The translations under genes were made by a program, and so were the position numbers. A DNA stretch of 54,316 nt from an uncultured Microbacterium sp. GTDB lineage: Bacteria; Actinomycetota; Actinomycetes; Actinomycetales; Microbacteriaceae. Below are positions 8,855-18,216 of this stretch, in pieces; the first letter of the stretch is position 1; each line of letters starts with the position of its first letter. The DNA is taken from the NCBI GenBank assembly GCA_947503655.1, contig CANNEP010000009.1, forward strand, positions 1 through 54,316. Reading direction: 5' to 3'. The notes beneath the pieces were generated by a model. The model was not told where the DNA came from, made no database searches, and saw only the letters and a list, made by a program, of their open reading frames with translations.

Positions 8855-9181
8855 ATGATCTTGGTACGTCAGGAAATTGGCGACGTGCTTCGCGACCTCC
8901 GCCAGCAAAAGGGACAAACCCTTCGTCAGGTTGCGAGCCGCGCAAGTGTTGCGCTGGGCTACCTGAGCGAGGTCGAGCGCGGTCAGAAAGAAGCGTCCAG
9001 CGAAATTCTCGCCGCCGTTGCTGAAGCGCTCGATGTTCCGATCTCTGTCGTGATGCGTGAGGTGGGGGATCGCATCGCCGTTCTGGAGGGTCTGACGACC
9101 TTCGAGACGGTCAGCTCCTTCCCGGACACTGTTCCCGACGAGCTGGTGGCTGCTGTCGAGCCTGAGCTGTCGCTGCACTAA
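8855..9181 (+). CDS. clgR: XRE-family transcriptional regulator, ClgR type
   Basis: A 108-residue protein with a Cro/C1 helix-turn-helix over about residues 8-62: IGDVLRDLRQQKG, then LRQVASRASVALGYLSEVERG, then SSEILAAVAEALDV. In actinobacteria the regulator between cinA and recA is ClgR, which activates clp protease and other stress genes. ATG 8855 is chosen because GGAGGAGG ends six bases before it; a TTG 15 bases upstream would put the Shine-Dalgarno inside the gene. The upstream gap carries a perfect 15-base palindrome. Family membership is firm; the ClgR name rests on synteny. Confidence 0.8.
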   Translation: MILVRQEIGDVLRDLRQQKGQTLRQVASRASVALGYLSEVERGQKEASSEILAAVAEALDVPISVVMREVGDRIAVLEGLTTFETVSSFPDTVPDELVAAVEPELSLH

Positions 9182-9187
9182 GCCTTA

Positions 9188-9409
9188 ATGCGCCGTAGCG
9201 AGTTCTTGCGTGCCGTCGACGGTGAGTTCGGTGGGCGGGCATTGACGATGCTGGAAGATCTGCATCTTCCTGGCATCGGGATGACGCCTAACGCCGCACT
9301 TGCTGCCGGTGTGCCACCGCGAGAGATTTGGCTGGCGCTGTGCGCTGAGGCCGATGTTCCGGAAAGCCGCTGGCACGGCGCCGGGCGCATCGACCGCGCG
9401 CGTCGGTAA
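9188..9409 (+). CDS. DUF3046 domain-containing protein
   Basis: A 73-residue soluble protein carrying the DUF3046 pattern (RRSEFLRAVDGEFG, a central LEDLHLPGIGMTP and a WLALCAEADVP end). DUF3046 proteins lie just before recA across actinobacteria; their role is not established. It starts six bases after the ClgR-type gene, so they form one transcript, and a strong terminator separates it from recA. Confidence 0.85.
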   Translation: MRRSEFLRAVDGEFGGRALTMLEDLHLPGIGMTPNAALAAGVPPREIWLALCAEADVPESRWHGAGRIDRARR

Positions 9410-9413
9410 TGCA

Positions 9414-9445
9414 AAATCTCCGGCCGATTTTTCGGCCGGAGATTT
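9414..9445 (+). terminator. intrinsic terminator between DUF3046 and recA
   Basis: A 13-base perfect stem, AAATCTCCGGCCG (9414-9426) with its complement (9433-9445), around a six-base loop ATTTTT. T-rich sequence follows. Confidence 0.85.
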
Positions 9446-9475
9446 TTCTTTATCGAAACTTTCTCCGGCGTGTCC

Positions 9476-9505
9476 TCGAATATCCGTTCTAGTTGGGCGT
9501 AGGCT
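9476..9505 (+). promoter_or_regulatory. LexA-like box and distal recA promoter
   Basis: TCGAAT-ATCC-GTTCTA (9476-9491) matches 10 of the 12 defined bases of the actinobacterial LexA box TCGAAC-N4-GTTCGA. A -10-like TAGGCT lies at 9500-9505, which places the box over the -35 and spacer, the expected position for a repressor. A very similar CGAAT-N4-GTTCTA occurs at the lexA/LysM promoter. Confidence 0.6.
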
Positions 9506-9563
9506 CCTTCACAACGGTTGATGAGCGCGCTTTTCTCCACGGTTTGACCCTTGACATGAGCAA

Positions 9564-9585
9564 TGTCGGAGGCCCGGCGTAGTGT
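9564..9585 (+). promoter_or_regulatory. PafBC/RecA-NDp-type recA promoter
   Basis: TGTCGGAG (9564-9571), eight bases, then TAGTGT (9580-9585) reproduces the mycobacterial LexA-independent DNA-damage promoter TGTCRGTG-N8-TANNNT with one mismatch. The predicted start near 9592 gives a leader of about 98 bases with a CGCCCC/GGGGCG hairpin (9621-9640). Confidence 0.65.
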
Positions 9586-9689
9586 CAGCGTCATCACCAA
9601 CCGACGCCTTGTCGAAGGTACGCCCCGCACACGTGGGGCGGCGCGACAGCCTATAGGCGACAGAGAACGCGAGTACTAAGGAGCACGTC

Positions 9690-10730
9690 ATGCCATCACC
9701 CGCAGACCGCGAAAAAGCACTAGAAACAGCCCTTGCCCAGATCGACCGTCAGTTCGGTAAGGGTTCCGTTATGCGCCTCGGCAGCGACGAGCGCGCACCC
9801 GTTGCAACGATCCCGACCGGGTCGATTGCCCTCGACGTTGCGCTCGGCATTGGCGGGCTTCCGCGCGGCCGCATCATCGAGATCTACGGCCCCGAGTCTT
9901 CCGGTAAGACGACCCTGACCCTGCATGCTATCGCCAACGCTCAGCGTGCCGGCGGTATTGCCGCGTTCATTGACGCTGAGCACGCGCTTGACCCCGAGTA
10001 CGCAAAGAAGCTGGGCGTTGACATTGACGCGCTTCTCGTTTCGCAGCCCGACACGGGTGAGCAGGCGCTGGAGATTGCCGACATGCTGGTACGCTCGGGT
10101 GCCATTGACCTGATCGTCATCGACTCCGTGGCTGCCCTCGTGCCGCGCGCTGAAATCGAAGGTGAAATGGGTGACTCGCACGTCGGTCTCCAAGCTCGCC
10201 TCATGTCGCAGGCGCTGCGTAAGCTCACCGGTGGCCTCAACCAGACCAACACCACGATGATCTTCATCAACCAGCTGCGCGAAAAGATCGGTGTGTTCTT
10301 CGGTTCACCAGAGACCACCGCCGGCGGTAAGGCGCTGAAGTTCTACGCGTCGGTTCGTTTGGACATTCGTCGTATCGAGACGCTGAAAGACGGCTCGGAG
10401 GCCGTCGGTAACCGCACCCGCGTCAAGGTCGTGAAGAACAAGATGGCTCCGCCCTTCAAGCAGGCTGAGTTCGACATCCTCTACGGCGTCGGTATTTCGC
10501 GCGAAGGTAGCCTGATCGACTTCGGTGTCGAACACGCCATCGTCAAGAAGTCGGGTGCTTGGTACACGTACGACGGTGAGCAGCTGGGTCAGGGCAAGGA
10601 AAATGCCCGTAACTTCCTGCTCAAGAACCCTGACACGGCTAACGAGATCGAAAAGAAGATTCTCGGCAAGCTTGGCATCGGCGGCGCCGTCGCCGAAGAA
10701 GCAGCTACCGAGGAGCGTCGCTCGGCATGA
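9690..10730 (+). CDS. recA: recombinase RecA
   Basis: RecA forms filaments on single-stranded DNA, drives strand exchange and stimulates LexA self-cleavage. The 346-residue protein is full length without an intein. Walker A is G67-T74 (GPESSGKT), followed by [11 protein letters not shown] and the [12 protein letters not shown]alker B strand. DNA-binding loop L1 (around [18 protein letters not shown]) and loop L2 ([16 protein letters not shown]) are intact. The C-terminus ends in an acidic tail. AAGGAG lies seven bases upstream of ATG 9690. The stop overlaps the recX start by four bases. Two DNA-damage-type promoter elements lie upstream. Confidence 0.98.
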   Translation: MPSPADREKALETALAQIDRQFGKGSVMRLGSDERAPVATIPTGSIALDVALGIGGLPRGRIIEIYGPESSGKTTLTLHAIANAQRAGGIAAFIDAEHALDPEYAKKLGVDIDALLVSQPDTGEQALEIADMLVRSGAIDLIVIDSVAALVPRAEIEGEMGDSHVGLQARLMSQALRKLTGGLNQTNTTMIFINQLREKIGVFFGSPETTAGGKALKFYASVRLDIRRIETLKDGSEAVGNRTRVKVVKNKMAPPFKQAEFDILYGVGISREGSLIDFGVEHAIVKKSGAWYTYDGEQLGQGKENARNFLLKNPDTANEIEKKILGKLGIGGAVAEEAATEERRSA

Positions 10731-11746
10731 ATCGTGAAGTGAATCACGGAGGCGACGAGCTCGCTCCTGTGATTCCGATCTTCGGGCGGCGTGACGACAA
10801 CCCCGCGCCGCCCGAAGACGTCACGCCTGCGTCCAATACAGCGAGGCCCGACAACTCCTGGGTACACGACGAGAACCCGGTTGAATCAACCGACGCCGAC
10901 GGCTGGTGGGTTGATCCGGAACAGACTCCTCTCCGGCCGCTGTCATCGGCACCATCGGCGGGCGTTGCTGACGATGAGGCGGGTTCACGTCGCCGTCATC
11001 CGACATCGGCACCCACCACGTTGCCATCGGCCACGCGTCGCAAGAAGCCCACCCTGATGCGTGCGTCTGAGCTCCAGAAGCCCGAGGGGGAGCGACGTAC
11101 GGAGTCGCTGCCCGACGTGCCCACTGGATCGTCCGAAGCGCGGGAGGAACGCACGGGGCGCGGCACGTGTGCCCGCACCGGCGGGCCGCACGCAGACGCG
11201 CCGCGCTCGCGACCGCGATTGCGTGTTGTCGAGAGCGTCGACGACGAAGCACCCGAGGCTTCGCCCCAAGAGCATCGAGAACAGGCCGAGGCTGCGCTGC
11301 TGAAGAAGCTCCGAGGCAAGGGGCTTTCGATCTCCGAGGCGCGCTCGTACCTTCGCGGGCTCAGTTTCCCCGACGATGTTCAGAACGACATCGTCGATGC
11401 GTTCGTTGCGCGCCGCTACCTCGACGACGCGGTGTTGGCAGAGCAGATCGTGTACGCCGGGTCGACCCGCAAGGGCCAGGGTCGCCGGGCGATCGCGCTG
11501 GCGTTGTCCCAACGCGGTATCGATCGCGACGTGGCCGACGCTGCCATGGCTGAGCTTCCCGATGACGACGACGAACGCGCGCTGGAATATGCCCGCACGA
11601 AAGCGAACAGCCTGTCGCGCCTCGAACCCGACGTGGCGCTGCGACGCCTCATGGGGCAACTTGCGCGTCGCGGATTCTCCGGAAGTGTTGCACGAGACGC
11701 AGCGCAACAAGCGCTTCGCGAGGTTGACCGCCCGCGGTTCCGCTAG
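10727..11746 (+). CDS. recX: regulatory protein RecX with long N-terminal extension
   Basis: RecX binds RecA filaments and limits their activity. The RecX domain occupies about residues 185-335 of 339: [20 protein letters not shown], then [17 protein letters not shown], then [16 protein letters not shown] and a C-terminal repeat unit. Typical RecX is about 150-270 residues; here roughly 180 residues precede the domain, rich in Pro, Ser, Arg and Asp and probably disordered. A short conserved-looking [12 protein letters not shown] sits at residues 11-22. The ATGA overlap with recA makes ATG 10727 the likely start and implies coupled translation. Confidence 0.9.
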   Translation: MNREVNHGGDELAPVIPIFGRRDDNPAPPEDVTPASNTARPDNSWVHDENPVESTDADGWWVDPEQTPLRPLSSAPSAGVADDEAGSRRRHPTSAPTTLPSATRRKKPTLMRASELQKPEGERRTESLPDVPTGSSEAREERTGRGTCARTGGPHADAPRSRPRLRVVESVDDEAPEASPQEHREQAEAALLKKLRGKGLSISEARSYLRGLSFPDDVQNDIVDAFVARRYLDDAVLAEQIVYAGSTRKGQGRRAIALALSQRGIDRDVADAAMAELPDDDDERALEYARTKANSLSRLEPDVALRRLMGQLARRGFSGSVARDAAQQALREVDRPRFR

Positions 11747-11797
11747 CGAGGGCGGCGGCGACTCACGGCAAGAGGCCTGGGTGCGTCAACGGGAACG

Positions 11798-11803
11798 TAG
11801 AAT
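11798..11803 (+). promoter_or_regulatory. -10 box upstream of miaB
   Basis: TAGAAT is nine bases from ATG 11813, so the leader would be three bases or fewer. No Shine-Dalgarno is seen. Confidence 0.5.
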
Positions 11804-11812
11804 GGCACCATC

Positions 11813-13369
11813 ATGTCTTCACCCTCCAACGCCCCGACGCTGATCGAGCCGTCGCCCGCCGCGCTCCGCCCCGACGGTACGCATCGCACCTATGAAGTGC
11901 GCACCCTCGGCTGCCAGATGAACGTTCACGACTCTGAGCGTCTCTCCGGATCCCTGGAAAGCGCCGGTTACCTTCCCGCCGAGCTTGGCGAAGAAGCTGA
12001 CGTCATCGTGATCAACACGTGCGCCGTACGCGAGAACGCTGCCGGCAAGCTGTACGGCACGCTCGGCCACCTCGCGTCGGTCAAGCGCCGCAAGGAGGGC
12101 ATGCAGATCGCTGTCGGCGGCTGCATGGCGCAGATGGACAAGCAAGCCGTCATCGACAAGGCTCCCTACGTCGACGTGGTCTTCGGAACCCACAACCTGG
12201 GCTCGCTCCCGGGTCTACTCGAGCGCGCACGTCACAACGACGAGGCGCAGCTCGAGATTCTGGAGTCGCTCGAGATCTTCCCCTCGACGTTGCCCACGAA
12301 GCGTGACTCAGTTTCCAGCGGTTGGGTTTCGATCTCCGTCGGCTGCAACAACACGTGCACCTTCTGCATCGTGCCGTCGCTTCGCGGCAAGGAGAAAGAC
12401 CGTCGCCCTGGCGACATCCTCAACGAGATCAAGATGCTCGTCGATGATGGCGCCGTTGAGGTCACCCTGCTCGGCCAGAACGTGAACTCCTACGGCGTTG
12501 AGTTTGGCGACCGCCAGGCATTCAGCAAGCTCTTGCGTGCAGCTGGCGAGATTGAGGGGCTCGAACGCATCCGCTTCACGAGCCCCCACCCGGCAGCATT
12601 CACCGACGACGTCATCGACGCGATGGCTGAGACTCCTGCCGTTATGCCGTCCCTACACATGCCGCTGCAGTCGGGCTCTGACACGGTGCTCAAGGCGATG
12701 CGCCGCTCGTACCGCTCCGCTAAGTTCCTCGGCATTCTCGACCGCGTGCGCGAGAAGATGCCGAACGCCGCGATCACGACCGACATCATCGTTGGCTTCC
12801 CGGGCGAGACCGAAGAAGACTTCCTCGAGACCATGCGGGTCGTCGAAGAGTCGCGCTTCGCGAGCGCCTTCACGTTCCAGTACTCCATCCGCGAGGGCAC
12901 ACCCGCAGCGACGATGGAGAACCAGGTGCCGAAGGAGGTCGTGCAGGAGCGCTACAACCGCCTCCTCGCCCTCCAGGAGCGCGTCGGCAATGAAGAGGCG
13001 CAGAAGCAGGTCGGCCGCGAGGTTGAGGTGCTCGTGGGTGCCAGCGAGGGTCGTAAAGACTCCGCAACCCATCGCCTCTCTGGTCGCGCCGAAGACAACC
13101 GCCTCGTGCACTTCTCCGTGCCCGAAGGTTCCGCGGTTCCGCGCCCCGGCGACGTCGTCACCGTGACCATCACGCGTGGTGCCCCGCACTACCTGGTCGC
13201 TGACGTGGCTGACGGTGAGCAGCTGCGCATTCGCCGCACGCGTGCTGGCGATGCGTGGGATCGTTCGCAGGCAGAGTCCTGTGGCGTGCCCGCACCAGCA
13301 ACGTCCGTTGGCGACGACGGCAAGCGCATCGTTGGCCTCGGCCTGCCGGTGTTGCGCCCGCAGGCGTGA
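11813..13369 (+). CDS. miaB: tRNA-2-methylthio-N6-dimethylallyladenosine synthase
   Basis: MiaB adds the 2-methylthio group to i6A37 of tRNAs reading UNN codons. The 518-residue protein has the N-terminal methylthiotransferase domain with cluster-binding C34, C70 and C104, the radical-SAM CxxxCxxC at C178, C182 and C185, and a C-terminal TRAM domain (about residues 395-465). About 50 extra residues follow the TRAM domain. It overlaps miaA by four bases (GTGA), which makes the i6A37 prenyltransferase that supplies MiaB's substrate, so both steps of one tRNA modification are encoded together. Confidence 0.96.
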   Translation: MSSPSNAPTLIEPSPAALRPDGTHRTYEVRTLGCQMNVHDSERLSGSLESAGYLPAELGEEADVIVINTCAVRENAAGKLYGTLGHLASVKRRKEGMQIAVGGCMAQMDKQAVIDKAPYVDVVFGTHNLGSLPGLLERARHNDEAQLEILESLEIFPSTLPTKRDSVSSGWVSISVGCNNTCTFCIVPSLRGKEKDRRPGDILNEIKMLVDDGAVEVTLLGQNVNSYGVEFGDRQAFSKLLRAAGEIEGLERIRFTSPHPAAFTDDVIDAMAETPAVMPSLHMPLQSGSDTVLKAMRRSYRSAKFLGILDRVREKMPNAAITTDIIVGFPGETEEDFLETMRVVEESRFASAFTFQYSIREGTPAATMENQVPKEVVQERYNRLLALQERVGNEEAQKQVGREVEVLVGASEGRKDSATHRLSGRAEDNRLVHFSVPEGSAVPRPGDVVTVTITRGAPHYLVADVADGEQLRIRRTRAGDAWDRSQAESCGVPAPATSVGDDGKRIVGLGLPVLRPQA

Positions 13370-14283
13370 CGAGTTCACCGCGGCTGATCGCCGTCGTCGG
13401 TGCCACCGGTACCGGCAAGAGCGATCTCGCCCTCGACCTCGCTGACGAATTCGCGCGCCGCGGCGAGACCGCTGAGGTCGTTGGCTCCGACGCGATGCAG
13501 CTGTACCGCGGTATGGACATCGGAACCGCGAAGCTGCCGGTTGAGGAGCGCCGCGGCATCCCGCACCACATGCTCGATGTGCTCGACCCGGCTGAAGACG
13601 CCGCCGTCGCGTGGTACCAGGGAGAAGCTCGTGCTGCCGTCGAAGCCATCCAGGCACGCGGCAATATCGCGATTCTTGCCGGTGGTTCCGGCCTCTACGT
13701 CTCCAGCGTGCTTTTCGACTTTCAGTTTCCGCCGCGCGACGAAGAGCTTCGCGCGCGCCTTGAGGCTGAGCTGATCGAGCATGGCCCCGGCGCGATGTTC
13801 CAGCGCATTGCCGAAAAAGACCCGGAGACCGCGGCACGCATCGACCCGCACAACGGTCGTCGCCTGGTGCGCGCGCTCGAGGTACTGGAGCTTGGCAAAG
13901 ACACCCACAAAGCAGCGCTCCCCGAAAAGCCCATCGACTGGCAGCCGCACCGCATCATCGCGACCGGCATCCCACGCGATGAGCTCGTGGTGCGCCTCGA
14001 CGCGCGCGTTGACCGCATGTGGGAGCAGGGCATGGCCGCCGAGGTTGAAGACCTCCGGGGGCACGGGCTGGAAGACGGAACCACGGCACCGCGGGCGATT
14101 GGATACGCGCAGGCGCTGGCCCAGTTGCGCGGCGAGATGACCGAGGCCGAGGCGATCGCTGAAACGCAAGCGCTCACGCGCCGCTACGCGCGCCGCCAAG
14201 TGTCATGGTTCCGTCGCTACAAGCACGCGCAGTGGGTTGACGCCCGCGAGACGACCGCAGCTGACCTGCTCGCGACGCCGTAA
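13366..14283 (+). CDS. miaA: tRNA dimethylallyltransferase
   Basis: MiaA transfers dimethylallyl from DMAPP to A37 of tRNA, the step before MiaB. The 305-residue protein starts at GTG 13366, overlapping the miaB stop; the P-loop GATGTGKS is then at residues 12-19. The substrate motif [16 protein letters not shown] follows at about 43-58, then [10 protein letters not shown] and a GGSGLY loop, and a C-terminal AIGYAQ and [12 protein letters not shown] segment. Any earlier start would read the end of miaB in another frame. Length and motifs are standard. Confidence 0.95.
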   Translation: MTSSPRLIAVVGATGTGKSDLALDLADEFARRGETAEVVGSDAMQLYRGMDIGTAKLPVEERRGIPHHMLDVLDPAEDAAVAWYQGEARAAVEAIQARGNIAILAGGSGLYVSSVLFDFQFPPRDEELRARLEAELIEHGPGAMFQRIAEKDPETAARIDPHNGRRLVRALEVLELGKDTHKAALPEKPIDWQPHRIIATGIPRDELVVRLDARVDRMWEQGMAAEVEDLRGHGLEDGTTAPRAIGYAQALAQLRGEMTEAEAIAETQALTRRYARRQVSWFRRYKHAQWVDARETTAADLLATP

Positions 14284-14309
14284 TCGTGCGACGGCATCGA
14301 GAGCGTCCA

Positions 14310-14315
14310 TAGACT
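14310..14315 (+). promoter_or_regulatory. -10 box of dapF, leaderless type
   Basis: TAGACT is followed by six bases and then ATG 14322. Confidence 0.65.
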
Positions 14316-14321
14316 GGACTC

Positions 14322-15200
14322 ATGCCTCAGATCGCGTTTACCAAAGGCCACGGCACCGGCAACGACTTCGTCATCATCGCTGACCCCGATGGCGAACTCG
14401 ACCTGACCGACGACCAGGTCGCCGCACTCTGCGACCGCCACTTTGGTATCGGTGCTGACGGGTTGTTGCGCGTCGTGCGCTCCGCCGCGATCGCCGAGGG
14501 AGCCGCGATTCTCGCGGAAGACCCCGCCGCGGAGTGGTTTATGGACTACCGCAACGCCGACGGCTCGAAGGCCGAAATGTGCGGCAACGGCACCCGCGTT
14601 TTCGCGAAGTACCTGTTGGACTCGGGCCTCGCCACGATCGAGCCGGGTTCCACGTTGCCGATCGGCACCCGTGCCGGCATCAAAGACCTGACGCGCTCGG
14701 CACAGGGGTTCCAGGTCGACCTCGGCCGGTGGAAGCTCGAGGCCGCCGAACCTCTCGTACGAACGCGGGGCCTGGCCGTCGCGCGCCCCGGCCTCAGCCT
14801 GAACCTCGGCAACCCGCACGTTGTCGTGGCTCTCGCCTCGCACGCCGAGCTCGATGACCTCGACCTCGCAGTCATCCCGCATCTCGACCCGGCACCCGCA
14901 GCCGGCGCGAACGTTGAGTTTGTCGTTCCGGAAGACCCCATGATCGTCGACGGCGTCGGCCACATCCGCATGCGCGTGTTTGAGCGCGGCGTAGGGGAGA
15001 CGCTGTCATGCGGCACAGGCATCGCCGCCGCGGCGCTTGCTGTACGGCACTGGGCGGGCCCGCACGCACCTCACAATTGGCGCGTCGAAGTTCCGGGCGG
15101 TGTTGTGGGCGTGCGGATGTTTCCGACCGAAGAGGGCGAACACGTCGGGCTGTCTGGCCCCGCAGCGCTGGTGTTTAGCGGAACCATTTCACTCGCGTAG
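14322..15200 (+). CDS. dapF: diaminopimelate epimerase
   Basis: DapF interconverts LL- and meso-diaminopimelate for lysine and peptidoglycan. The two catalytic cysteines are C87 in EMCGNGTR and C230 in [11 protein letters not shown], each in its conserved context. The N-terminus [11 protein letters not shown] is diagnostic. The 292-residue length is typical. It is transcribed from its own leaderless promoter after miaA and ends 41 bases from the convergent methyltransferase. Confidence 0.96.
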   Translation: MPQIAFTKGHGTGNDFVIIADPDGELDLTDDQVAALCDRHFGIGADGLLRVVRSAAIAEGAAILAEDPAAEWFMDYRNADGSKAEMCGNGTRVFAKYLLDSGLATIEPGSTLPIGTRAGIKDLTRSAQGFQVDLGRWKLEAAEPLVRTRGLAVARPGLSLNLGNPHVVVALASHAELDDLDLAVIPHLDPAPAAGANVEFVVPEDPMIVDGVGHIRMRVFERGVGETLSCGTGIAAAALAVRHWAGPHAPHNWRVEVPGGVVGVRMFPTEEGEHVGLSGPAALVFSGTISLA

Positions 15201-15241
15201 AGGCACGTCGCGGCGCCCGCCCAAGGGCGGAACTTGACGGC

Positions 15242-15883
15242 CTACGCGAGGTCGAGGGTCTCGGTGCGCGGGGAGCCGTGCTTGCGCACGCGCAGCACGC
15301 GGTAGCCCTTGCTTGTCGCGTGACGCGACGTCGTGAAGGTCGAATCGAGCGTCGCGTCAAGCCAGCGCTGGAGCGAGTCTGAGCCGAGGTTGCGGGCAAC
15401 GACGAGCCACGCGTCACTACGCTCATCCAGGCGCGGCAACCACCGGCGCAGGAGGCTGTGCAGTTCGTCCTTGCCGACACGAATCGGTGGGTTCGACCAG
15501 ATCGTGCGAAACACGATGTCGTCGGGAACCTCATCGGGCTTGCAAACGCGCACGTTGTCGAGGCCCAGCGATTCGGCGTTCTGGCGCGTGAGATCGAGCG
15601 AACGCTCGTTGACATCGACAGCCCAGACGGTTGCGTGCGGCGATGCCATCGCGAGGCTCAGCGTGATCGGACCCCAGCCACAACCAATGTCGAGCAGATT
15701 TCCGCCGGGGGCGGGCGTGGGCACGTTATTGAGCAGCACGGCGGTGCCCGCATCCAACCGCTCGGGAGAGAAGGTTCCGCCCGCCGTGGTCAGCTCCACG
15801 GCACGGCCCTGCAGCGTCACGTGAATGGTGCGCGGGGTGTACGAGCTGGACGGTGTGGCACTGAAATAGTGATCACTGCTCAT
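15242..15883 (-). CDS. class I SAM-dependent methyltransferase, RsmC-like
   Basis: A 213-residue small-domain methyltransferase (MTS/RsmC type). SAM motif I is LLDIGCGWGPITL, an acidic AVDVNE strand follows, and the catalytic NPPI tetrad is in SNPPIRVGKD, typical of enzymes that methylate exocyclic amines of guanine or adenine in RNA or DNA. E. coli RsmC has an additional N-terminal half that is missing here, as is common in actinobacteria. ATG 15883 is preferred over an upstream one at 15916 because of its promoter spacing. Probable target is rRNA guanine N2, by family only. Confidence 0.8.
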   Translation of the reverse strand: MSSDHYFSATPSSSYTPRTIHVTLQGRAVELTTAGGTFSPERLDAGTAVLLNNVPTPAPGGNLLDIGCGWGPITLSLAMASPHATVWAVDVNERSLDLTRQNAESLGLDNVRVCKPDEVPDDIVFRTIWSNPPIRVGKDELHSLLRRWLPRLDERSDAWLVVARNLGSDSLQRWLDATLDSTFTTSRHATSKGYRVLRVRKHGSPRTETLDLA

Positions 15884-15891
15884 GAGGGTCA

Positions 15892-15897
15892 AGACTA
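15892..15897 (-). promoter_or_regulatory. -10 box of the RsmC-like gene
   Basis: On the minus strand TAGTCT is followed by eight bases and then ATG 15883, suggesting an almost leaderless transcript. Confidence 0.5.
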
Positions 15898-15928
15898 TCG
15901 GAGCAGAGGCCTTCATGGAGGGTTAGGC

Positions 15929-17542
15929 TTGACTGAACCGCGTAGGCGGTGCGAGAGGACGATTACCCTGCCCAGCGACAACGAATTCCCCGACGACGCC
16001 CGTTCCCGCGATGACGCGATGAACGACGCCGCAACCAATGCGCCCGGCGACGTCAACGGTGACGGCATTGACCCCGTCGAGCGGGTTCTGGCTCACGCCG
16101 AACGCCGCACCACAACGCGGGTGTTTGGTGCTGCCCAGGCTCTGCAAGACGACGCAACGGCCGGTCACGGCTCGACAGATGGTGAGCAGTGGGATCTGGA
16201 GGCGCGTCACGCGCTGCGCCGTGTTCCGGGCCTCTCAACCGAACTCGAAGACGTCACCGAGGTCGAGTACCGCCAGCTGCGTCTGGAAAACGTCGTGCTC
16301 ATCGGTGTGTACCCGCAGGGCGCGCAGATTGACGCCGAAAACTCGCTGCGCGAACTGAGCGCGCTCGCCGAAACCGCCGGCGCCATCGTGCTCGACGGTC
16401 TGCTGCAGCGCCGCCCGCACCCCGATCCCGCCACCTACATCGGTCGCGGTAAGGCGCAAGAACTTCGCGACATCGTGGCGGCGCTCGGCGCTGACACCGT
16501 GATCGCCGACTCCGAACTCGCACCGAGCCAACGCCGTGCCCTGGAAGACGTCGTCAAGGTCAAGGTCATCGACCGCACCACCGTCATCCTCGACATCTTC
16601 AGCCAGCACGCCAAGAGCCGTGAGGGTAAGGCGCAGGTCGAGCTCGCGCAGCTCGAATACCTGCTGCCGCGCCTGCGCGGTTGGGGTGACTCGATGAGCC
16701 GCCAGGCCGGTGGCCAGGTCGGTGCCGGTGGTGCCGGTATGGGCTCGCGTGGTCCCGGTGAAACCAAGATCGAACTTGACCGCCGTCGCATCCGCACGCG
16801 CATGGCGCAACTGCGTCAGCAGATCCGCGACTTTGCTCCTGCCCGTGAAGCGAAGCGTGCTGAGCGCAAGCGCCACACGATTCCCTCCGTAGCGATCGCC
16901 GGATACACCAACGCCGGCAAGTCGAGTCTGCTGAACCGCCTCACCGAGGCCGGCGTGCTGGTCGAAAATGCGCTGTTCGCAACGCTGGACGCGACCACGC
17001 GCCGCACCGAGACCGCCGACGGCCGCGTCTTTACGCTGACGGACACGGTCGGCTTCGTACGCAACCTGCCCCACCAGCTGGTTGAAGCGTTCCGCTCCAC
17101 CCTCGAAGAGGTCGCCGGAGCCGACGTCATCTTGCACGTCGTTGACGCGGCGCACCCGGATCCGGGGAGCCAGCTGCAGACCGTGCGTGATGTCATGGCC
17201 GACGTTGGGGCCCGTGACGCCCGGGAAATCGTGGTGTTCAACAAGGCCGACCTCGTCGATGACGACACCCGCCTTGTATTGCGCGGCCTGCAACCCGACT
17301 CGTACTTCGTGTCGAGCCGCACGGGCGAAGGCATCGCCGAACTGCGAGCCGCTGTCGAAGACGCCCTCCCGGTTCCGGCTGTCGAAGTCCACGCCCTCAT
17401 TCCGTACGACCGTGGCTCGCTCGTCTCGCAAATCCACGAAAGCGGCCTGCTCATTTCGTCGGAACACGAGGCCGAAGGCACCCGCGTGCACGCCCGTGTC
17501 GGCGAACGGCTCGCTGCTGAGCTTCAGCAGTACGCCGTCTGA
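15929..17542 (+). CDS. hflX: GTPase HflX
   Basis: HflX is a ribosome-associated GTPase that splits stalled 70S ribosomes. The 537-residue protein has the N-terminal HflX domain (about residues 110-300, with GDSMSRQAGGQVGAGGAGMG) and a TRAFAC G domain with G1 GYTNAGKS at 325-332, TDTVGF for G3 and FNKAD for G4, then a C-terminal domain. The start is chosen as TTG 15929 because GGAGGG lies exactly six bases upstream; no in-frame ATG occurs before 16019 and that one lacks a Shine-Dalgarno. The first 50 or so residues are acidic and poorly conserved. The stop overlaps the following membrane gene (TGATG). Confidence 0.92.
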   Translation: MTEPRRRCERTITLPSDNEFPDDARSRDDAMNDAATNAPGDVNGDGIDPVERVLAHAERRTTTRVFGAAQALQDDATAGHGSTDGEQWDLEARHALRRVPGLSTELEDVTEVEYRQLRLENVVLIGVYPQGAQIDAENSLRELSALAETAGAIVLDGLLQRRPHPDPATYIGRGKAQELRDIVAALGADTVIADSELAPSQRRALEDVVKVKVIDRTTVILDIFSQHAKSREGKAQVELAQLEYLLPRLRGWGDSMSRQAGGQVGAGGAGMGSRGPGETKIELDRRRIRTRMAQLRQQIRDFAPAREAKRAERKRHTIPSVAIAGYTNAGKSSLLNRLTEAGVLVENALFATLDATTRRTETADGRVFTLTDTVGFVRNLPHQLVEAFRSTLEEVAGADVILHVVDAAHPDPGSQLQTVRDVMADVGARDAREIVVFNKADLVDDDTRLVLRGLQPDSYFVSSRTGEGIAELRAAVEDALPVPAVEVHALIPYDRGSLVSQIHESGLLISSEHEAEGTRVHARVGERLAAELQQYAV

Positions 17543-18216
17543 TGTGGTGGAAGTTCTTCCTTCCCGCCAACACGTCAGGCCGGAAGGACACGATTGACCG
17601 CTGGGTGCAGCTCATTGTTGGGCTCGCGCTCTACGGCTTCGCGCTGGCCCTCATGGTGCGCGCCCACATCGGCGTCGCGCCGTGGGATGTGCTGAGCTTC
17701 GGCCTCATCGAAAACTTCGACCTCACGTATGGCATCGCCACCGTCGTGATTTCGGTGGTCGTGCTGCTGCTGTGGTTTCCGCTGCGGCAACGTTTCGGCA
17801 TCGGCACCCTGATGAACGGCCTCACCGTCGGACTGTGGGCCGACCTCGCGCTCATGTTTGTGCCGAAAACCGACGAACTGTGGCTCCGATGCGTGTACTT
17901 CGCCGTGGGCCTCGTGATCCTCGCATTCGCGACGGTGCTCTACATCGACGCCGACTTCGGCCCGGGCCCGCGCGACGGCCTGATGACAGGCCTCGTGCGC
18001 GTCACGAAGCAACCGGTGTGGCTTGTGCGCACGGTACTCGAAGGTAGCGTGCTGATCCTCGGTTGGGCGCTCATCGGCTGGGGATTCGGAACCACGGTGG
18101 GCGTGGGCACGCTGATCTTTGCGTTTGGCGTCGGGCCGCTGATTCAGCTCTTCTTGCCGCCCGTGACACGGTGGCGGGCGCGCCGATCGGCACGCCTCGC
18201 TGATCCCGCTAACTGA
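17542..18216 (+). CDS. YczE/YyaS/YitT family integral membrane protein
   Basis: A 224-residue protein with five or six membrane helices and the family pattern near the N-terminus (RHIGVAPWDVLS-like, here RAHIGVAPWDVLSFGL at about residues 34-49) and DADFGPGPRDGLM in the middle. The function of this family is not established. It is coupled to hflX through a one-base overlap. Its end overlaps the end of the convergent S9 peptidase by eight bases, so there is no room for a separate terminator. Confidence 0.8.
   Translation: MWWKFFLPANTSGRKDTIDRWVQLIVGLALYGFALALMVRAHIGVAPWDVLSFGLIENFDLTYGIATVVISVVVLLLWFPLRQRFGIGTLMNGLTVGLWADLALMFVPKTDELWLRCVYFAVGLVILAFATVLYIDADFGPGPRDGLMTGLVRVTKQPVWLVRTVLEGSVLILGWALIGWGFGTTVGVGTLIFAFGVGPLIQLFLPPVTRWRARRSARLADPAN

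Noticed and set aside
15458..15928. hflX extended upstream to 15458
   Set aside because: That stretch is antisense to the RsmC-like gene; TTG 15929 has GGAGGG at ideal spacing.
16235..17491. Minus-strand open frame of over 400 codons opposite hflX
   Set aside because: Shadow of hflX, which has complete GTPase motifs on the plus strand.
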